From NCBI GenBank assembly GCA_017643365.1, contig JAEPNO010000012.1, positions 62,001 to 126,000 on the forward strand: DNA of 64,000 nucleotides. The letters are read 5' to 3'. How positions within the stretch are numbered: the first letter of the stretch is position 1; every line of letters begins with the position of its first letter. A program made the position numbers and the translations under genes. The DNA is from Balneolaceae bacterium (GTDB lineage Bacteria; Bacteroidota; Rhodothermia; Balneolales; Balneolaceae). The notes below the pieces were generated by a model. That model had not been told where the DNA came from. It did not search any database and worked only from the letters and a program-made list of their open reading frames with translations. Of the stretch, positions 35,461 to 43,721 are shown piece after piece.

Positions 35461-36572
35461 TAGAGGCTCGGCAATCGTATTGGGAAGAAGTGCTTTATAA
35501 TCAACATTGTGATGTGTTGATTGTTGGAGCGGGATTAACCGGGCTTTCAACTGCATTATTTTCCAAACGCAAGAATCCCAATGCCAGAGTAGTGGTGTTA
35601 GAACGTGGTGTATTTCCCATCGGTGCAAGCACACGGAACGCCGGTTTTGCTTGCATTGGTACAGTAGGAGAGCACCTTGCAGATTTGGAACTGGATTCCG
35701 AAACAAAGCTCAAAGAACGAATTAAATCTCGGTTTGAAGGACTTCAACTCCTTACTTCTACCTTAGGTGAACAAGAAATCGATTACGATCCGTGTGGGGG
35801 ATGGGAGATTTTTACGGATCAACAAGTATTTGAAGAAGTTGCTATCCAAGTAGATCGATTTAATAACTGGATGAGTGAATTGATCGGAGAAGAAGAGGTG
35901 TATTCGATAGGAAAATTCGAAGGATATCCGGCTATTTTCAATCGAGTAGAAGGAGCTTTGCATCCCGGAAAGATGATTCAAAAACTCATCGCATTGAATA
36001 TAGCGGCTGGCGTTGAAATTCGATGGCAAACCGAAGTAAAGCATCTTGATTTCGATAATGGAATTGTTACTGGATCACATACTGAGCAGTGGAATGCTGA
36101 GAATGTTGTATTAGCGACAAATGCTTTTACTAATCGCTTGTCGAACAAAGAAACCATTAAACCGGGAAGGGGCTTGGTGTTTGTAACTAGTCCTATCAAA
36201 GACATTAAATGGAAAAGCACTTTTCATTATGATAAAGGCTACGTGTATTTCCGGAATTTAGGCGCCGATCGTCTCTTGATTGGTGGAGGCCGAAATGTTG
36301 ACTACGATAAAGAAACCACCAACGAGTTCGGGATTAACGAGTCTATTAAAAACTTTCTGATCGGTTTTGTAAACGATGTGATCAAGTTGCCGAAAGGATG
36401 GAAAATTGAGAGAGAATGGAGTGGAATTATGGGTTTTACCGAATCGAAGTCTCCATCACTTGAGAAAATTGGAGCAAAAACCTGGCAAGTTGCCGGGCTA
36501 AGCGGAATGGGCGTAGCACTAGGAATGGCGTTAGGCAAAAAAGCAGCGGAACAATTAAGAATTAACAATTAA
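35457..36572 (+). CDS. FAD-dependent oxidoreductase, DAO family
   Basis: A 371-residue flavoprotein. The Rossmann motif VLIVGAGLTGLSTAL (20-34) is followed by VVLERG and the DAO-type segment GASTRNAGFACIG, then RGLVFVTSP, the active-site strand YFRNLGADRLLIGGGR and the C-terminal WSGIMGFTESKSPSLEKIG with GLSGMGVALG. It would oxidise an amino acid or other amine. The ATG overlaps the M20 gene stop (ATGA). The last residues (EQLRINN) and the stop codon come from the AT-rich repeat that follows, so the original C-terminus may have been altered. Confidence 0.9.
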   Translation: MIEARQSYWEEVLYNQHCDVLIVGAGLTGLSTALFSKRKNPNARVVVLERGVFPIGASTRNAGFACIGTVGEHLADLELDSETKLKERIKSRFEGLQLLTSTLGEQEIDYDPCGGWEIFTDQQVFEEVAIQVDRFNNWMSELIGEEEVYSIGKFEGYPAIFNRVEGALHPGKMIQKLIALNIAAGVEIRWQTEVKHLDFDNGIVTGSHTEQWNAENVVLATNAFTNRLSNKETIKPGRGLVFVTSPIKDIKWKSTFHYDKGYVYFRNLGADRLLIGGGRNVDYDKETTNEFGINESIKNFLIGFVNDVIKLPKGWKIEREWSGIMGFTESKSPSLEKIGAKTWQVAGLSGMGVALGMALGKKAAEQLRINN

Positions 36573-36656
36573 ACAATTAAGTAATCCCACGATTAGAAGT
36601 GATGACAGAATCATTAATACATTGATAATTGTTAATTGATCATTGAGTGTATTCTT
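36550..36656. repeat. AT-rich palindromic intergenic repeat at a convergent gene junction
   Basis: Left arm words CAATTAAGAATTAACAATTAA and right arm words CATTGATAATTGTTAATTG are partly complementary and flank a unique core of about 50 bases. The left arm encodes the last residues and stop of the FAD oxidoreductase; the right arm holds the stop of the Nudix gene. The words recur at 21.5 and 56.9 kb. Confidence 0.75.
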
Positions 36657-37278
36657 CATACAAAACAACGAGCTCATTCAGCATCATCGAGGTAGCTCCC
36701 CAAAGCGGAACTCGATGAACATCCCAAAACGGAACCACATATTTTGTTTCGCGCAACGACCACTGCTCTTGTTTTAAAAAATCCTTCCCGGCTAGTTTTG
36801 AAATCGGAACGCTGAAAATCTCATCCACCTCGTTGGGATTGGCACAAAACTCCTGTTCAGTATGCACAAATCCAACCACGGGAGTCACCATATTATTCGA
36901 ACGATCAACAAAAAGCGTTGAAAGTTGACCAACAACTTCTACGTTTGCTTCGATAAGCCCCGTTTCTTCGTGAGCTTCGCGCAAAGCTGTTTCTTCGATG
37001 GTCTCATCCCCCTCGCGACCACCACCGGGAAAGCTAATCTGTCCGCCGTGTTTAATACCTTCAGTCCTTAGCGTTAACAAGATCTCAGGCTCGGTTGTAT
37101 AGGTTAGAATCGGCACCAAAACACTGCTGTTTCGATAGCTTCCATCTTCAGGTGAGAAGTTTTTGAAGGTCGGATTTGTATACGATTCGGGATATGGACG
37201 CATCCTATTTTGGGCATCCGCACCGGGTAAATTTTTTTGAAGTCGTTTTGCTAAAAATTCCTGAAAAGATGATTTCAT
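36640..37278 (-). CDS. Nudix hydrolase, CoA pyrophosphatase type
   Basis: A 212-residue Nudix protein. The Nudix box GREGDETIEETALREAHEETGL is complete with its metal-binding REAHEE core. Before it stand the UPF0035-type residues LLTLRTEGIKHGGQISFPGG, which mark CoA/NADH pyrophosphatases. It would split CoA or other nucleoside diphosphate derivatives. The ATG at 37278 is chosen; an upstream Met in frame would add 18 hydrophobic residues not seen in the family. It is divergent from the adenosine kinase gene. Confidence 0.9.
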   Translation of the reverse strand: MKSSFQEFLAKRLQKNLPGADAQNRMRPYPESYTNPTFKNFSPEDGSYRNSSVLVPILTYTTEPEILLTLRTEGIKHGGQISFPGGGREGDETIEETALREAHEETGLIEANVEVVGQLSTLFVDRSNNMVTPVVGFVHTEQEFCANPNEVDEIFSVPISKLAGKDFLKQEQWSLRETKYVVPFWDVHRVPLWGATSMMLNELVVLYEEYTQ

Positions 37279-37335
37279 GCTGAAATATAAATTGAAATAG
37301 GCGAAAACAAACAATCCACAATCAAGGTTCACAAA

Positions 37336-37367
37336 CTTTTAATCGAGTGATAGCCTGCGTACCTTTG
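37336..37367 (+). promoter_or_regulatory. Putative promoter of the adenosine kinase operon
   Basis: TACCTTTG (37360-37367) matches the Bacteroidetes -7 element TAnnTTTG exactly; a CTTTT run about 20 bases upstream is near the -33 place. The ATG is 27 bases downstream. Confidence 0.55.
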
Positions 37368-37393
37368 AGCCCTTAAAAAATCCTGTTTATTTA

Positions 37394-38386
37394 ATGAAGA
37401 AATACGACGTATACGGCATCGGTAACGCCTTGGTAGATTTAGAAGCAAAAGTTACCGACCAGTTTATTGAAAAATTTGAAGTACCCAAAGGGTTAATGAC
37501 CTTGGTGGATGACGATCACCAGCGTAAGTTGATTGAAGCCATGGACAAAACCGACATCAAGAAAAAGTCGGGAGGTTCTGCCGGAAACACAGTAATTGCG
37601 GTAAGTCAATTTGGTGGAAATGCCTTTTACTCGTGCAAAATTTCGAGCGATGAATACGGTGAGATCTTCAATAAAGATTTGAAAGACTTAGGTATTGCAA
37701 CCAATTTAGATGATATCGACTTAGGTGATGGCCCAACCGGGCGTTGTTTGGTGATGATCACGGAAGATGCCGACCGAACTATGAATACATTTCTTGGCGT
37801 TTCGGTTAACCTTTCAGTGAATGAAGTGGACGAAGACGCCATCCGAGCTTCCGAATATGTGTACCTCGAAGGGTATCCGGTTACTTCAGAATCTGCATTT
37901 GAGGCATTGAAATACACCAAAAAAATTGCTGAAGAAGCCGGTGTAAAAACATCCCTGACACTTTCCGATCCTTCTATTGTTAAAGCATTCAAAAGCCAGT
38001 TTGTAGAGCTGATTGGAGCTTCGGTTGATCTATTATTTTGCAACGAAGACGAAGCTTTGGAATTTACCGGAACCGATAACCTGATGGATGCCCGTGAAGC
38101 ACTTAAAAAAGATGCTAAACGGTTTGTAATCACTCAAGGTGCCAACGGTGCGATGATTTTTGATGGTGATACTTTCATTGATATCGAGCCATATAAAGTG
38201 CAGGCAGTAGATACCAACGGAGCAGGTGATATGTTCGCCGGCGCGTTTTTATATGGAATCACAAATGGACTTGGATTCGCCGGAGCCGGAAAATTGGCGA
38301 GTTTAGCTTCGTCACGAGTGGTGTCGCAATACGGTCCGCGTTTAGAAAAATCAGAAGTTGAAGAAATTATCAAGAGGTTCCACTAA
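37394..38386 (+). CDS. PfkB-family adenosine kinase-like sugar kinase
   Basis: A 330-residue ribokinase-fold enzyme. It starts YDVYGIGNALVDLEAKV, has the GGSAGNTVIAVSQFGG motif and the C-terminal PfkB signature AVDTNGAGDMFAGAFLYG with the catalytic Asp. The closest pattern is that of bacterial adenosine kinases that phosphorylate adenosine or similar nucleosides. It is the first gene of a plus-strand set with a SemiSWEET-like protein (one-base overlap), RdgB and a sodium symporter. That context favours nucleoside or purine salvage. The exact substrate is inferred. Confidence 0.85.
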   Translation: MKKYDVYGIGNALVDLEAKVTDQFIEKFEVPKGLMTLVDDDHQRKLIEAMDKTDIKKKSGGSAGNTVIAVSQFGGNAFYSCKISSDEYGEIFNKDLKDLGIATNLDDIDLGDGPTGRCLVMITEDADRTMNTFLGVSVNLSVNEVDEDAIRASEYVYLEGYPVTSESAFEALKYTKKIAEEAGVKTSLTLSDPSIVKAFKSQFVELIGASVDLLFCNEDEALEFTGTDNLMDAREALKKDAKRFVITQGANGAMIFDGDTFIDIEPYKVQAVDTNGAGDMFAGAFLYGITNGLGFAGAGKLASLASSRVVSQYGPRLEKSEVEEIIKRFH

Positions 38387-38649
38387 TGACAGGCGTTGAA
38401 ATTTTAGGCTGGCTAGGTTTTGGATTATTGATCACGGCTTGGGTTCCTCAAACTTGGGATACCATTAAAGCCGGACGCACCGACATGAACATGATTTTCA
38501 TTCTGTTGTACGTAACATCTAGTCTGTTGCTCACCATCTACTCAGTGTTGACTGTTGATTACGTGTTCATCACCTTAAACGCACTACTTACTTTTGGTAG
38601 TGGAATCAACCTTTTTTATAAGATAAAACCACGCAAAGCTGATGGATAA
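38386..38649 (+). CDS. SemiSWEET/PQ-loop transporter
   Basis: An 87-residue protein with three membrane helices. The WVPQTWDTIKAGRTDMNM segment carries the PQ motif of the SWEET/SemiSWEET superfamily. SemiSWEETs work as dimers and let sugars cross the inner membrane. The ATG shares one base with the upstream stop and the 3' end overlaps rdgB by eight bases, so it is part of a tightly packed operon. A sugar or nucleoside substrate is possible. Confidence 0.87.
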   Translation: MTGVEILGWLGFGLLITAWVPQTWDTIKAGRTDMNMIFILLYVTSSLLLTIYSVLTVDYVFITLNALLTFGSGINLFYKIKPRKADG

Positions 38650-39220
38650 GCTCGTACTGGCATCCCGAAATCCGAATAAAATTGAAGAGATGGCTCAGCT
38701 TCTGAAGCCACTTGGAATCGAGGTGCTGTCTGCGCTGGATTTTCCTGAACTGGAAGAGGTGGAGGAAGACAAACCCACCCTTGAAGGCAACGCATTGAAG
38801 AAAGCGGAGTATGTACATTCCGTTACGGGATTGCCCTCGCTCTCTGACGATACCGGATTAGAAGTAGAAGCACTTGATGGAGCTCCGGGTGTGTATTCAG
38901 CGCGGTATTCGGGTGAAAATGCTACTTATCAAAGCAATGTAGAAAAGCTGCTTTCCGAGATGAAAAATTCAGAAAACAGGGCAGCACGCTTTAGAACGGT
39001 TGTAGCTTTCGTTAGCGATAAAGAAACCCAATCCTTCGAAGGAATCGTGAACGGAGAAATCCTTAAAGAGCAAAAAGGAGAAGGTGGTTTTGGATACGAT
39101 CCGGTGTTTCAACCGGAAGGTTACTACCAAACTTTTGCCGAGTTACCATCCCAAATCAAAAACGACATCAGCCATCGTGGGCGAGCCATTCAAAAGTTCG
39201 TGGCTTTTCTAAGCGCATAA
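38642..39220 (+). CDS. rdgB: dITP/XTP pyrophosphatase (RdgB/HAM1)
   Basis: A 192-residue house-cleaning enzyme that removes inosine and xanthosine triphosphates. The start LVLASRNPNKIEEM holds the phosphate-binding (S/T)xNxxK motif, LSDDTGLEVEALDGAPGVYSARY has the metal-binding acidic residues, and EGGFGYDPVFQPEGYYQTFAEL and KNDISHRGRA complete the active site. It overlaps the SemiSWEET gene by eight bases. Confidence 0.95.
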   Translation: MDKLVLASRNPNKIEEMAQLLKPLGIEVLSALDFPELEEVEEDKPTLEGNALKKAEYVHSVTGLPSLSDDTGLEVEALDGAPGVYSARYSGENATYQSNVEKLLSEMKNSENRAARFRTVVAFVSDKETQSFEGIVNGEILKEQKGEGGFGYDPVFQPEGYYQTFAELPSQIKNDISHRGRAIQKFVAFLSA

Positions 39221-39235
39221 TCGTTTCTTCTGTCC

Positions 39236-40783
39236 ATGCAATTTGGATTGATAGATTACATCGTGCTAGCCGCTTATCTAATTGCGGTAGCTATTTTTGG
39301 GTTAAAAGCTTCGGGTAAGCAAACATCCACGCGCGATTTTTTTTTAGGCGGGGATGGAATTCCATGGTGGGCGGTTCTTTTCTCGGTGGTTGCTACCGAA
39401 ACCAGTACGTTAACTTTCATAAGTATTCCAGCCGTTGCTTATGGTGGAAATTTGACCTTTCTACAAATAACGGTGGGTTATTTTATTGGTCGGGTTGTGG
39501 TTGCACTATACTTTTTGCCTAAATACTTCGATGGAGAGATGTACACTGCCTACCAATTTTTAGAGAAGCGATTCGGGCGCACGATGCGCGTTGCAAGCAG
39601 TTCAACATTTATGATAACTCGATTGCTGGCGGATGGGGTAAGATTGTTCGCAACGGCAATTCCTTTAGCAATAATTCTGCGATTTGGAGGAGCTTTTCTT
39701 TCCTGGACAGATTTAGAGCTATATCTACTTTCAATTTCAGTTATTTCGGTGATTACACTTGGATACACTTTTTTTGGCGGTATTAAAGCTGTAGTCTGGA
39801 TGGATGTAGTTCAGCTTGGAGTGTATGTTGGAGGAGCATTGCTAGCCATGGTGATTTTATTGAATAAGCTTCCCGATGGCTGGAGCACAGTAACGACGTT
39901 CGCATCCCCAGAAAATAAATTTCAAGTTATTCGACTTGGCTTCGATTTGCCGTTCAAAGAGTTCATCGCCCAACCCTATACCTTAATTACCGCGATAATT
40001 GGCGGGGCGGTATTTTCGCTAGCCTCGCATGGCACCGATCAATTATTGGTGCAGAGATTGTTGGCTTCCGGCGATTTGAAATCTGGACAAAAAGCGTTGA
40101 TTTGGAGCGGAGTTGTAGTAATGGCTCAATTCGCATTGTTTTTGATCATCGGATTAATGCTTTATGCATTTTATGAAGCGCAACTTCCATCAGAAATGGG
40201 TTTATCCACCAATGACGAAATTTTCGCCAAATTTATCGTCGAACAACTTCCGGTAGGCATTTCGGGGTTAATTGTAGCGGCCTTGTTTGCGGCCGCGATG
40301 AGTAGTCTAAGTTCGTCGCTAAATTCACTCGCTTCCGCTACTACTTTTGATGTGATTAAATCCTTTCGAACAGAAGTATCTACCCAAGCCCAAGATCTAA
40401 AAACATCCAGAATTGTGACCTTAATTTGGGGTGTTATATTAACCGGATCGGCATTTCTGTTTGCTGTACTACAACTTCAGGCGGGGGAGCGGCCAACGGT
40501 AGTTGAGCTGGGTTTGGGAATTGCATCCTACACATATGGCGGATTGTTAGGAGCATTCGGGTTGGGAATGTTATTCCAGAAACCGGATAAAACCGACGCC
40601 ATCGTTGGCTTTTTTACCGGGTTAATTTGCTTACTCTTTTTGGTTGATGGACCGGTCCAAAATATCTTACCAGGAGATGGCCTCGTGTTAGCCTGGCCAC
40701 TTTACACACTTATAGGAAGTGTAATTGTAATTGGCGTAGGATGGTGCTCAGCAACCATCAGGCAAACTTATGTGAATAACTGA
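39236..40783 (+). CDS. Sodium:solute symporter (SSS family)
   Basis: A 515-residue inner-membrane carrier with about 13 helices. Helix 1 is followed by the SSS pattern GKQTSTRDFFLGGDGIPWWAV and ATETSTLTFISIPAVAYGG; VWMDVVQLGVYV and AALFAAAMSSLSSSLNSLAS supply the sodium-site region. The substrate cannot be read directly; its operon place after adenosine kinase and RdgB suggests a nucleoside or sugar. Its 3' end overlaps a convergent hypothetical gene by 16 bases. Confidence 0.92.
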   Translation: MQFGLIDYIVLAAYLIAVAIFGLKASGKQTSTRDFFLGGDGIPWWAVLFSVVATETSTLTFISIPAVAYGGNLTFLQITVGYFIGRVVVALYFLPKYFDGEMYTAYQFLEKRFGRTMRVASSSTFMITRLLADGVRLFATAIPLAIILRFGGAFLSWTDLELYLLSISVISVITLGYTFFGGIKAVVWMDVVQLGVYVGGALLAMVILLNKLPDGWSTVTTFASPENKFQVIRLGFDLPFKEFIAQPYTLITAIIGGAVFSLASHGTDQLLVQRLLASGDLKSGQKALIWSGVVVMAQFALFLIIGLMLYAFYEAQLPSEMGLSTNDEIFAKFIVEQLPVGISGLIVAALFAAAMSSLSSSLNSLASATTFDVIKSFRTEVSTQAQDLKTSRIVTLIWGVILTGSAFLFAVLQLQAGERPTVVELGLGIASYTYGGLLGAFGLGMLFQKPDKTDAIVGFFTGLICLLFLVDGPVQNILPGDGLVLAWPLYTLIGSVIVIGVGWCSATIRQTYVNN

Positions 40784-41142
40784 TCGGTTTTATTTGGGCT
40801 TTTAATCAAGCTTACAAAAGCATTCAAATGATCCAGATTTCGTAGATCTATATGATATTCGATAGTTTCGTAAAGCTCTAGTAACACAGAGCGAAGTTCA
40901 GCATCTGTTGTACTGGTATCGAGGTTCAAAATAACCTCAGTGCTTTCAAAGTCTTTCTTTTCAAGCGTGAGTAGATAATCATTTTCAAACCGATTGAAGT
41001 TGAGAATCATATCCTCAAGATCATCATTCATGGTTTTATACTTAAAAGAATCCGGTCGATTTCTTACCCATTTTATTTTACCGGATTTAGTGGCTTCGGC
41101 AATTTCTTCTATTGCAGCGATATATTCGATAGTAGCTTTCAT
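40768..41142 (-). CDS. Hypothetical protein
   Basis: A 124-residue acidic, soluble protein (MKATIEYIAAIEEIAEATK...) with mixed alpha/beta pattern and no recognised domain. It is alone on the minus strand, convergent with the symporter gene and divergent from the NTF2-like pair. Codon use looks like that of its neighbours, so it is probably a real gene. Confidence 0.6.
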   Translation of the reverse strand: MKATIEYIAAIEEIAEATKSGKIKWVRNRPDSFKYKTMNDDLEDMILNFNRFENDYLLTLEKKDFESTEVILNLDTSTTDAELRSVLLELYETIEYHIDLRNLDHLNAFVSLIKSPNKTDQLFT

Positions 41143-41332
41143 AATAAATACCTTTTCAAAAAACTTAGAAAGTGAATAAGGTTAATGTTATCTCAGTGGT
41201 AAAGACAATCTCGTAGCGAATTTGTGACACAGACATTACTAATACACTTCTGTAACTAAATTCCCCCAAATTGGGTAGTAGTTCTGATCGAAAAAATTAG
41301 TTTATTAATAAAATAAATCAGAGAACCGGATC

Positions 41333-41827
41333 TTGGGTAACAATTCAACCGAAATAGTAAAGACTTTTTACGAAGCTCTTAATAATGGTGATATAAAAAC
41401 GGTTCGCCAGTTGTATCATCCTGATGCTGTTTATAAGAGTGAAATGTTCTCTTTAAAAGGGCCGGAAGTGTTTGCGTTATGGTATACTGCTACCCAGCCA
41501 GAAATGAATTTAACGGCGGAATGTAGCTCGATTAATAAGGTTAATAATGAAGTGCATACAACCTGGAATATTTCGTATGAATTATCGGTGGTAAATCGCA
41601 CTATAAAATTATCTGAAAAAGGACTGTTTAAGTTCAAAGATGGGAAAATCATCTTTCATCAAGATAAATACAGTTTTTACAGCTGGTGTAAACAAACCTT
41701 AGGGCCGATTGGTTGGTTGTTCGGGTGGACAGCCTGGCTTAAAAAACGAGTGAGTAAACAAGCACTTAAAACCATACATTCAAACATTTACTCAGCTCAA
41801 TTCGATAAAGAAGGAAAAGATGAATGA
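41333..41827 (+). CDS. NTF2/SnoaL-like protein, first of a tandem pair
   Basis: A 164-residue alpha+beta cone-fold protein. It starts EIVKTFYEALNNGDIKTVRQLYHPDAVYKSEMFSLKGPE, the usual SnoaL-like opening, and has the later strand GLFKFKDGKIIFHQDKYSFYSWC. The His/Asp in the cavity (HQD) may be catalytic or ligand-binding. The start is a TTG. The stop overlaps the start of a second, related NTF2-like gene by four bases (tandem duplication), and aminotransferase genes follow. Confidence 0.82.
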   Translation: MGNNSTEIVKTFYEALNNGDIKTVRQLYHPDAVYKSEMFSLKGPEVFALWYTATQPEMNLTAECSSINKVNNEVHTTWNISYELSVVNRTIKLSEKGLFKFKDGKIIFHQDKYSFYSWCKQTLGPIGWLFGWTAWLKKRVSKQALKTIHSNIYSAQFDKEGKDE

Positions 41828-42333
41828 ACGATAACGCTACCCAACAAGCCGCTTTAATTCACACCTTCTATTCCTCATTCGCCCAGCGAGATTATAAAAC
41901 TATGGGTGAATGCTATCACGCCGAAGCCCACTTTAAAGATGAAGTTTTTGAATTGAATGGGGCTGAAATCACAGCCATGTGGCATATGCTTTGTGCCCGA
42001 GGTAAAGATCTGCAAATTGAATACGATCAAGTGGAAGTATCGGCTAATACCGGATCGGCAAACTGGATTGCTACCTACACATTTAGCCAAACCGGGCGCA
42101 AAGTTCGCAACGAGATTGCTGCATCTTTCATTTTTAAAGACGGTTTGATTATCAACCATCAAGATGACTTCGACTTCTGGCGATGGAGCACACAAGCACT
42201 TGGGTTTCCGGGGTTGGCTCTGGGTTGGAGTGGTTTTTTGCACAAAAAAGTGCAAGATCAGGCTAGTAAATCTTTAGATGCATTTATTCGTAAACATCCC
42301 GAATATGAGGTTAAAAATCTGTTGGGCGATTAA
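41824..42333 (+). CDS. NTF2/SnoaL-like protein, second of a tandem pair
   Basis: A 169-residue paralogue of the preceding protein: both share the opening FY...D(I/Y)KT...YH.(D/E)A, the LxGxE(V/I)xAxW segment and the end KDGxIIxHQDxxxFxxW...LG..G...GW. The pair overlaps by four bases, so it arose by local duplication and is co-translated. The next gene, an aminotransferase, begins two bases after its stop. Function unknown; binding of a small hydrophobic ligand is typical for the fold. Confidence 0.83.
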   Translation: MNDNATQQAALIHTFYSSFAQRDYKTMGECYHAEAHFKDEVFELNGAEITAMWHMLCARGKDLQIEYDQVEVSANTGSANWIATYTFSQTGRKVRNEIAASFIFKDGLIINHQDDFDFWRWSTQALGFPGLALGWSGFLHKKVQDQASKSLDAFIRKHPEYEVKNLLGD

Positions 42334-42335
42334 CC

Positions 42336-43637
42336 ATGCGGCAACCATTATTGAGCGAAGGTGCAAACGAGCTTACTTACGAAATCCGTGAGATTGTAAA
42401 GAAGGCTCGGATCTTAGAGAAACATGGGGTAAACATTTCGTGGGAGAATATTGGCGATCCCATCCAAAAACACGCTCAAATTCCAGATTGGATTAAAGAC
42501 ATTGTAGTCGATTTAACCCGAAATAATAAATCGTACGGTTATTGCGACTCGAAAGGAATTCTGGCCACAAGAGAGTTTCTGGCAGAGCGAACCAATCGCT
42601 TAGGTGGAGCCCAAATTTCTCCCGATGATATCCTATTCTTTAACGGACTTGGAGATGCAATCGCAACTCTGTATCAATATTTACGGCCAACCTCGCGGGT
42701 AATTGGTCCATCGCCGGCATACTCAACGCATTCATCGGCCGAAGCAGCTCATGCCAACCATCACCCGTTAACCTATCGCCTTGATCCGGAAAATAACTGG
42801 TATCCGGATATGGATGATCTTCGCAATCAGGTGAAGTACAATCCTAATATCGTTGCCATTTTGTTGATCAACCCGGATAACCCAACGGGAATGGTGTATC
42901 CGAAAGAAATTCTCGCAGAAATAGTTGAGTTGGCTCGGGAGTATAATCTGTTTTTGATTTCAGATGAGATCTATAATCAAATCACCTACAACGGCGCAGT
43001 GGCATATTCGCTGGCAGAAGTAATTGGCGATGTTCCCGGAATTGCCATGAAAGGAATTTCTAAAGAATTGCCTTGGCCCGGTTCCCGATGTGGCTGGATC
43101 GAGTATTACAATCGAGAAGCCGATGCGGACTTCAACCGGCTTTGCAAAGTGCTGGACGACGCTAAAATGATCGAGGTTTGCTCAACAACATTGCCTCAAA
43201 TGGCGATTCCTAAGATTCTCGGCGATCCGCGCTATGAATCTTATAGAAAAGATTTAAATGAACAAACGGGGAGAAGAAGTCGGTTTATTTCGGAAACCTT
43301 GCAAGATATTCCCGAGCTTACCTTCAACCCAACCTACGGTGCTTTTTACAACACTATTGTGTTTAAAGATGGAGTGTTGAATCACAAGCAATCGCTGCCG
43401 ATTGAAAATCCAGAAGTGAGCTCGTTGGTTGAGGAATGGGTGGAAGGCGTTTCTTTGGATTTCCGCTTTGTGTACTATTTATTGGGCGCAACGGGCATTT
43501 GCGTTGTACCGATATCGTCATTTTGCTCCAATCTGCGTGGATTTAGAATTACCCTACTCGAAGAAGATGAAGCACTCCTCAAAAAAACCTTCACCAACCT
43601 CCGCGATTCCATCCGTACCTACCTCGATTCTAATTGA
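42336..43637 (+). CDS. PLP-dependent class I/II aminotransferase
   Basis: A 433-residue fold-type I enzyme. It has ENIGDPIQKHAQIPDW in the N-terminal substrate region, NPDNPTG for the cofactor, SDEIYNQITY, and the PLP Lys K243 in GISKELPWPGSRCGW, with the Arg that binds the substrate carboxylate near RGFRITLL. It resembles alanine or aspartate-type aminotransferases, with an insertion near 350-400. The gene starts two bases after the NTF2-like pair and is followed by a class IV aminotransferase and a sulfotransferase-like gene. Amino donor and acceptor are unknown. Confidence 0.88.
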   Translation: MRQPLLSEGANELTYEIREIVKKARILEKHGVNISWENIGDPIQKHAQIPDWIKDIVVDLTRNNKSYGYCDSKGILATREFLAERTNRLGGAQISPDDILFFNGLGDAIATLYQYLRPTSRVIGPSPAYSTHSSAEAAHANHHPLTYRLDPENNWYPDMDDLRNQVKYNPNIVAILLINPDNPTGMVYPKEILAEIVELAREYNLFLISDEIYNQITYNGAVAYSLAEVIGDVPGIAMKGISKELPWPGSRCGWIEYYNREADADFNRLCKVLDDAKMIEVCSTTLPQMAIPKILGDPRYESYRKDLNEQTGRRSRFISETLQDIPELTFNPTYGAFYNTIVFKDGVLNHKQSLPIENPEVSSLVEEWVEGVSLDFRFVYYLLGATGICVVPISSFCSNLRGFRITLLEEDEALLKKTFTNLRDSIRTYLDSN

Positions 43638-43721
43638 TGAAAAATTTAAAATGAAAGATTAAAAATAGTGTACTATCCTTCATTCAATTTTAAATCTTGA
43701 ATTTTTCATTTTGAATTAAGT
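43636..43721. repeat. AT-rich inverted intergenic repeat
   Basis: GATGAAAAATTTAAAATGAAA on the left and TGAATTTTTCATTTTGAATT on the right are imperfect inverted copies around a short core. It lies between two aminotransferase genes; a related block is at 44.6 kb. Confidence 0.7.

Noticed and set aside
34270-36572. FAD oxidoreductase as the missing MnmC2 half next to mnmD
   Set aside because: It is on the other strand in an operon with an M20 hydrolase and lacks MnmC-specific sequence; it looks like a general DAO-family enzyme.
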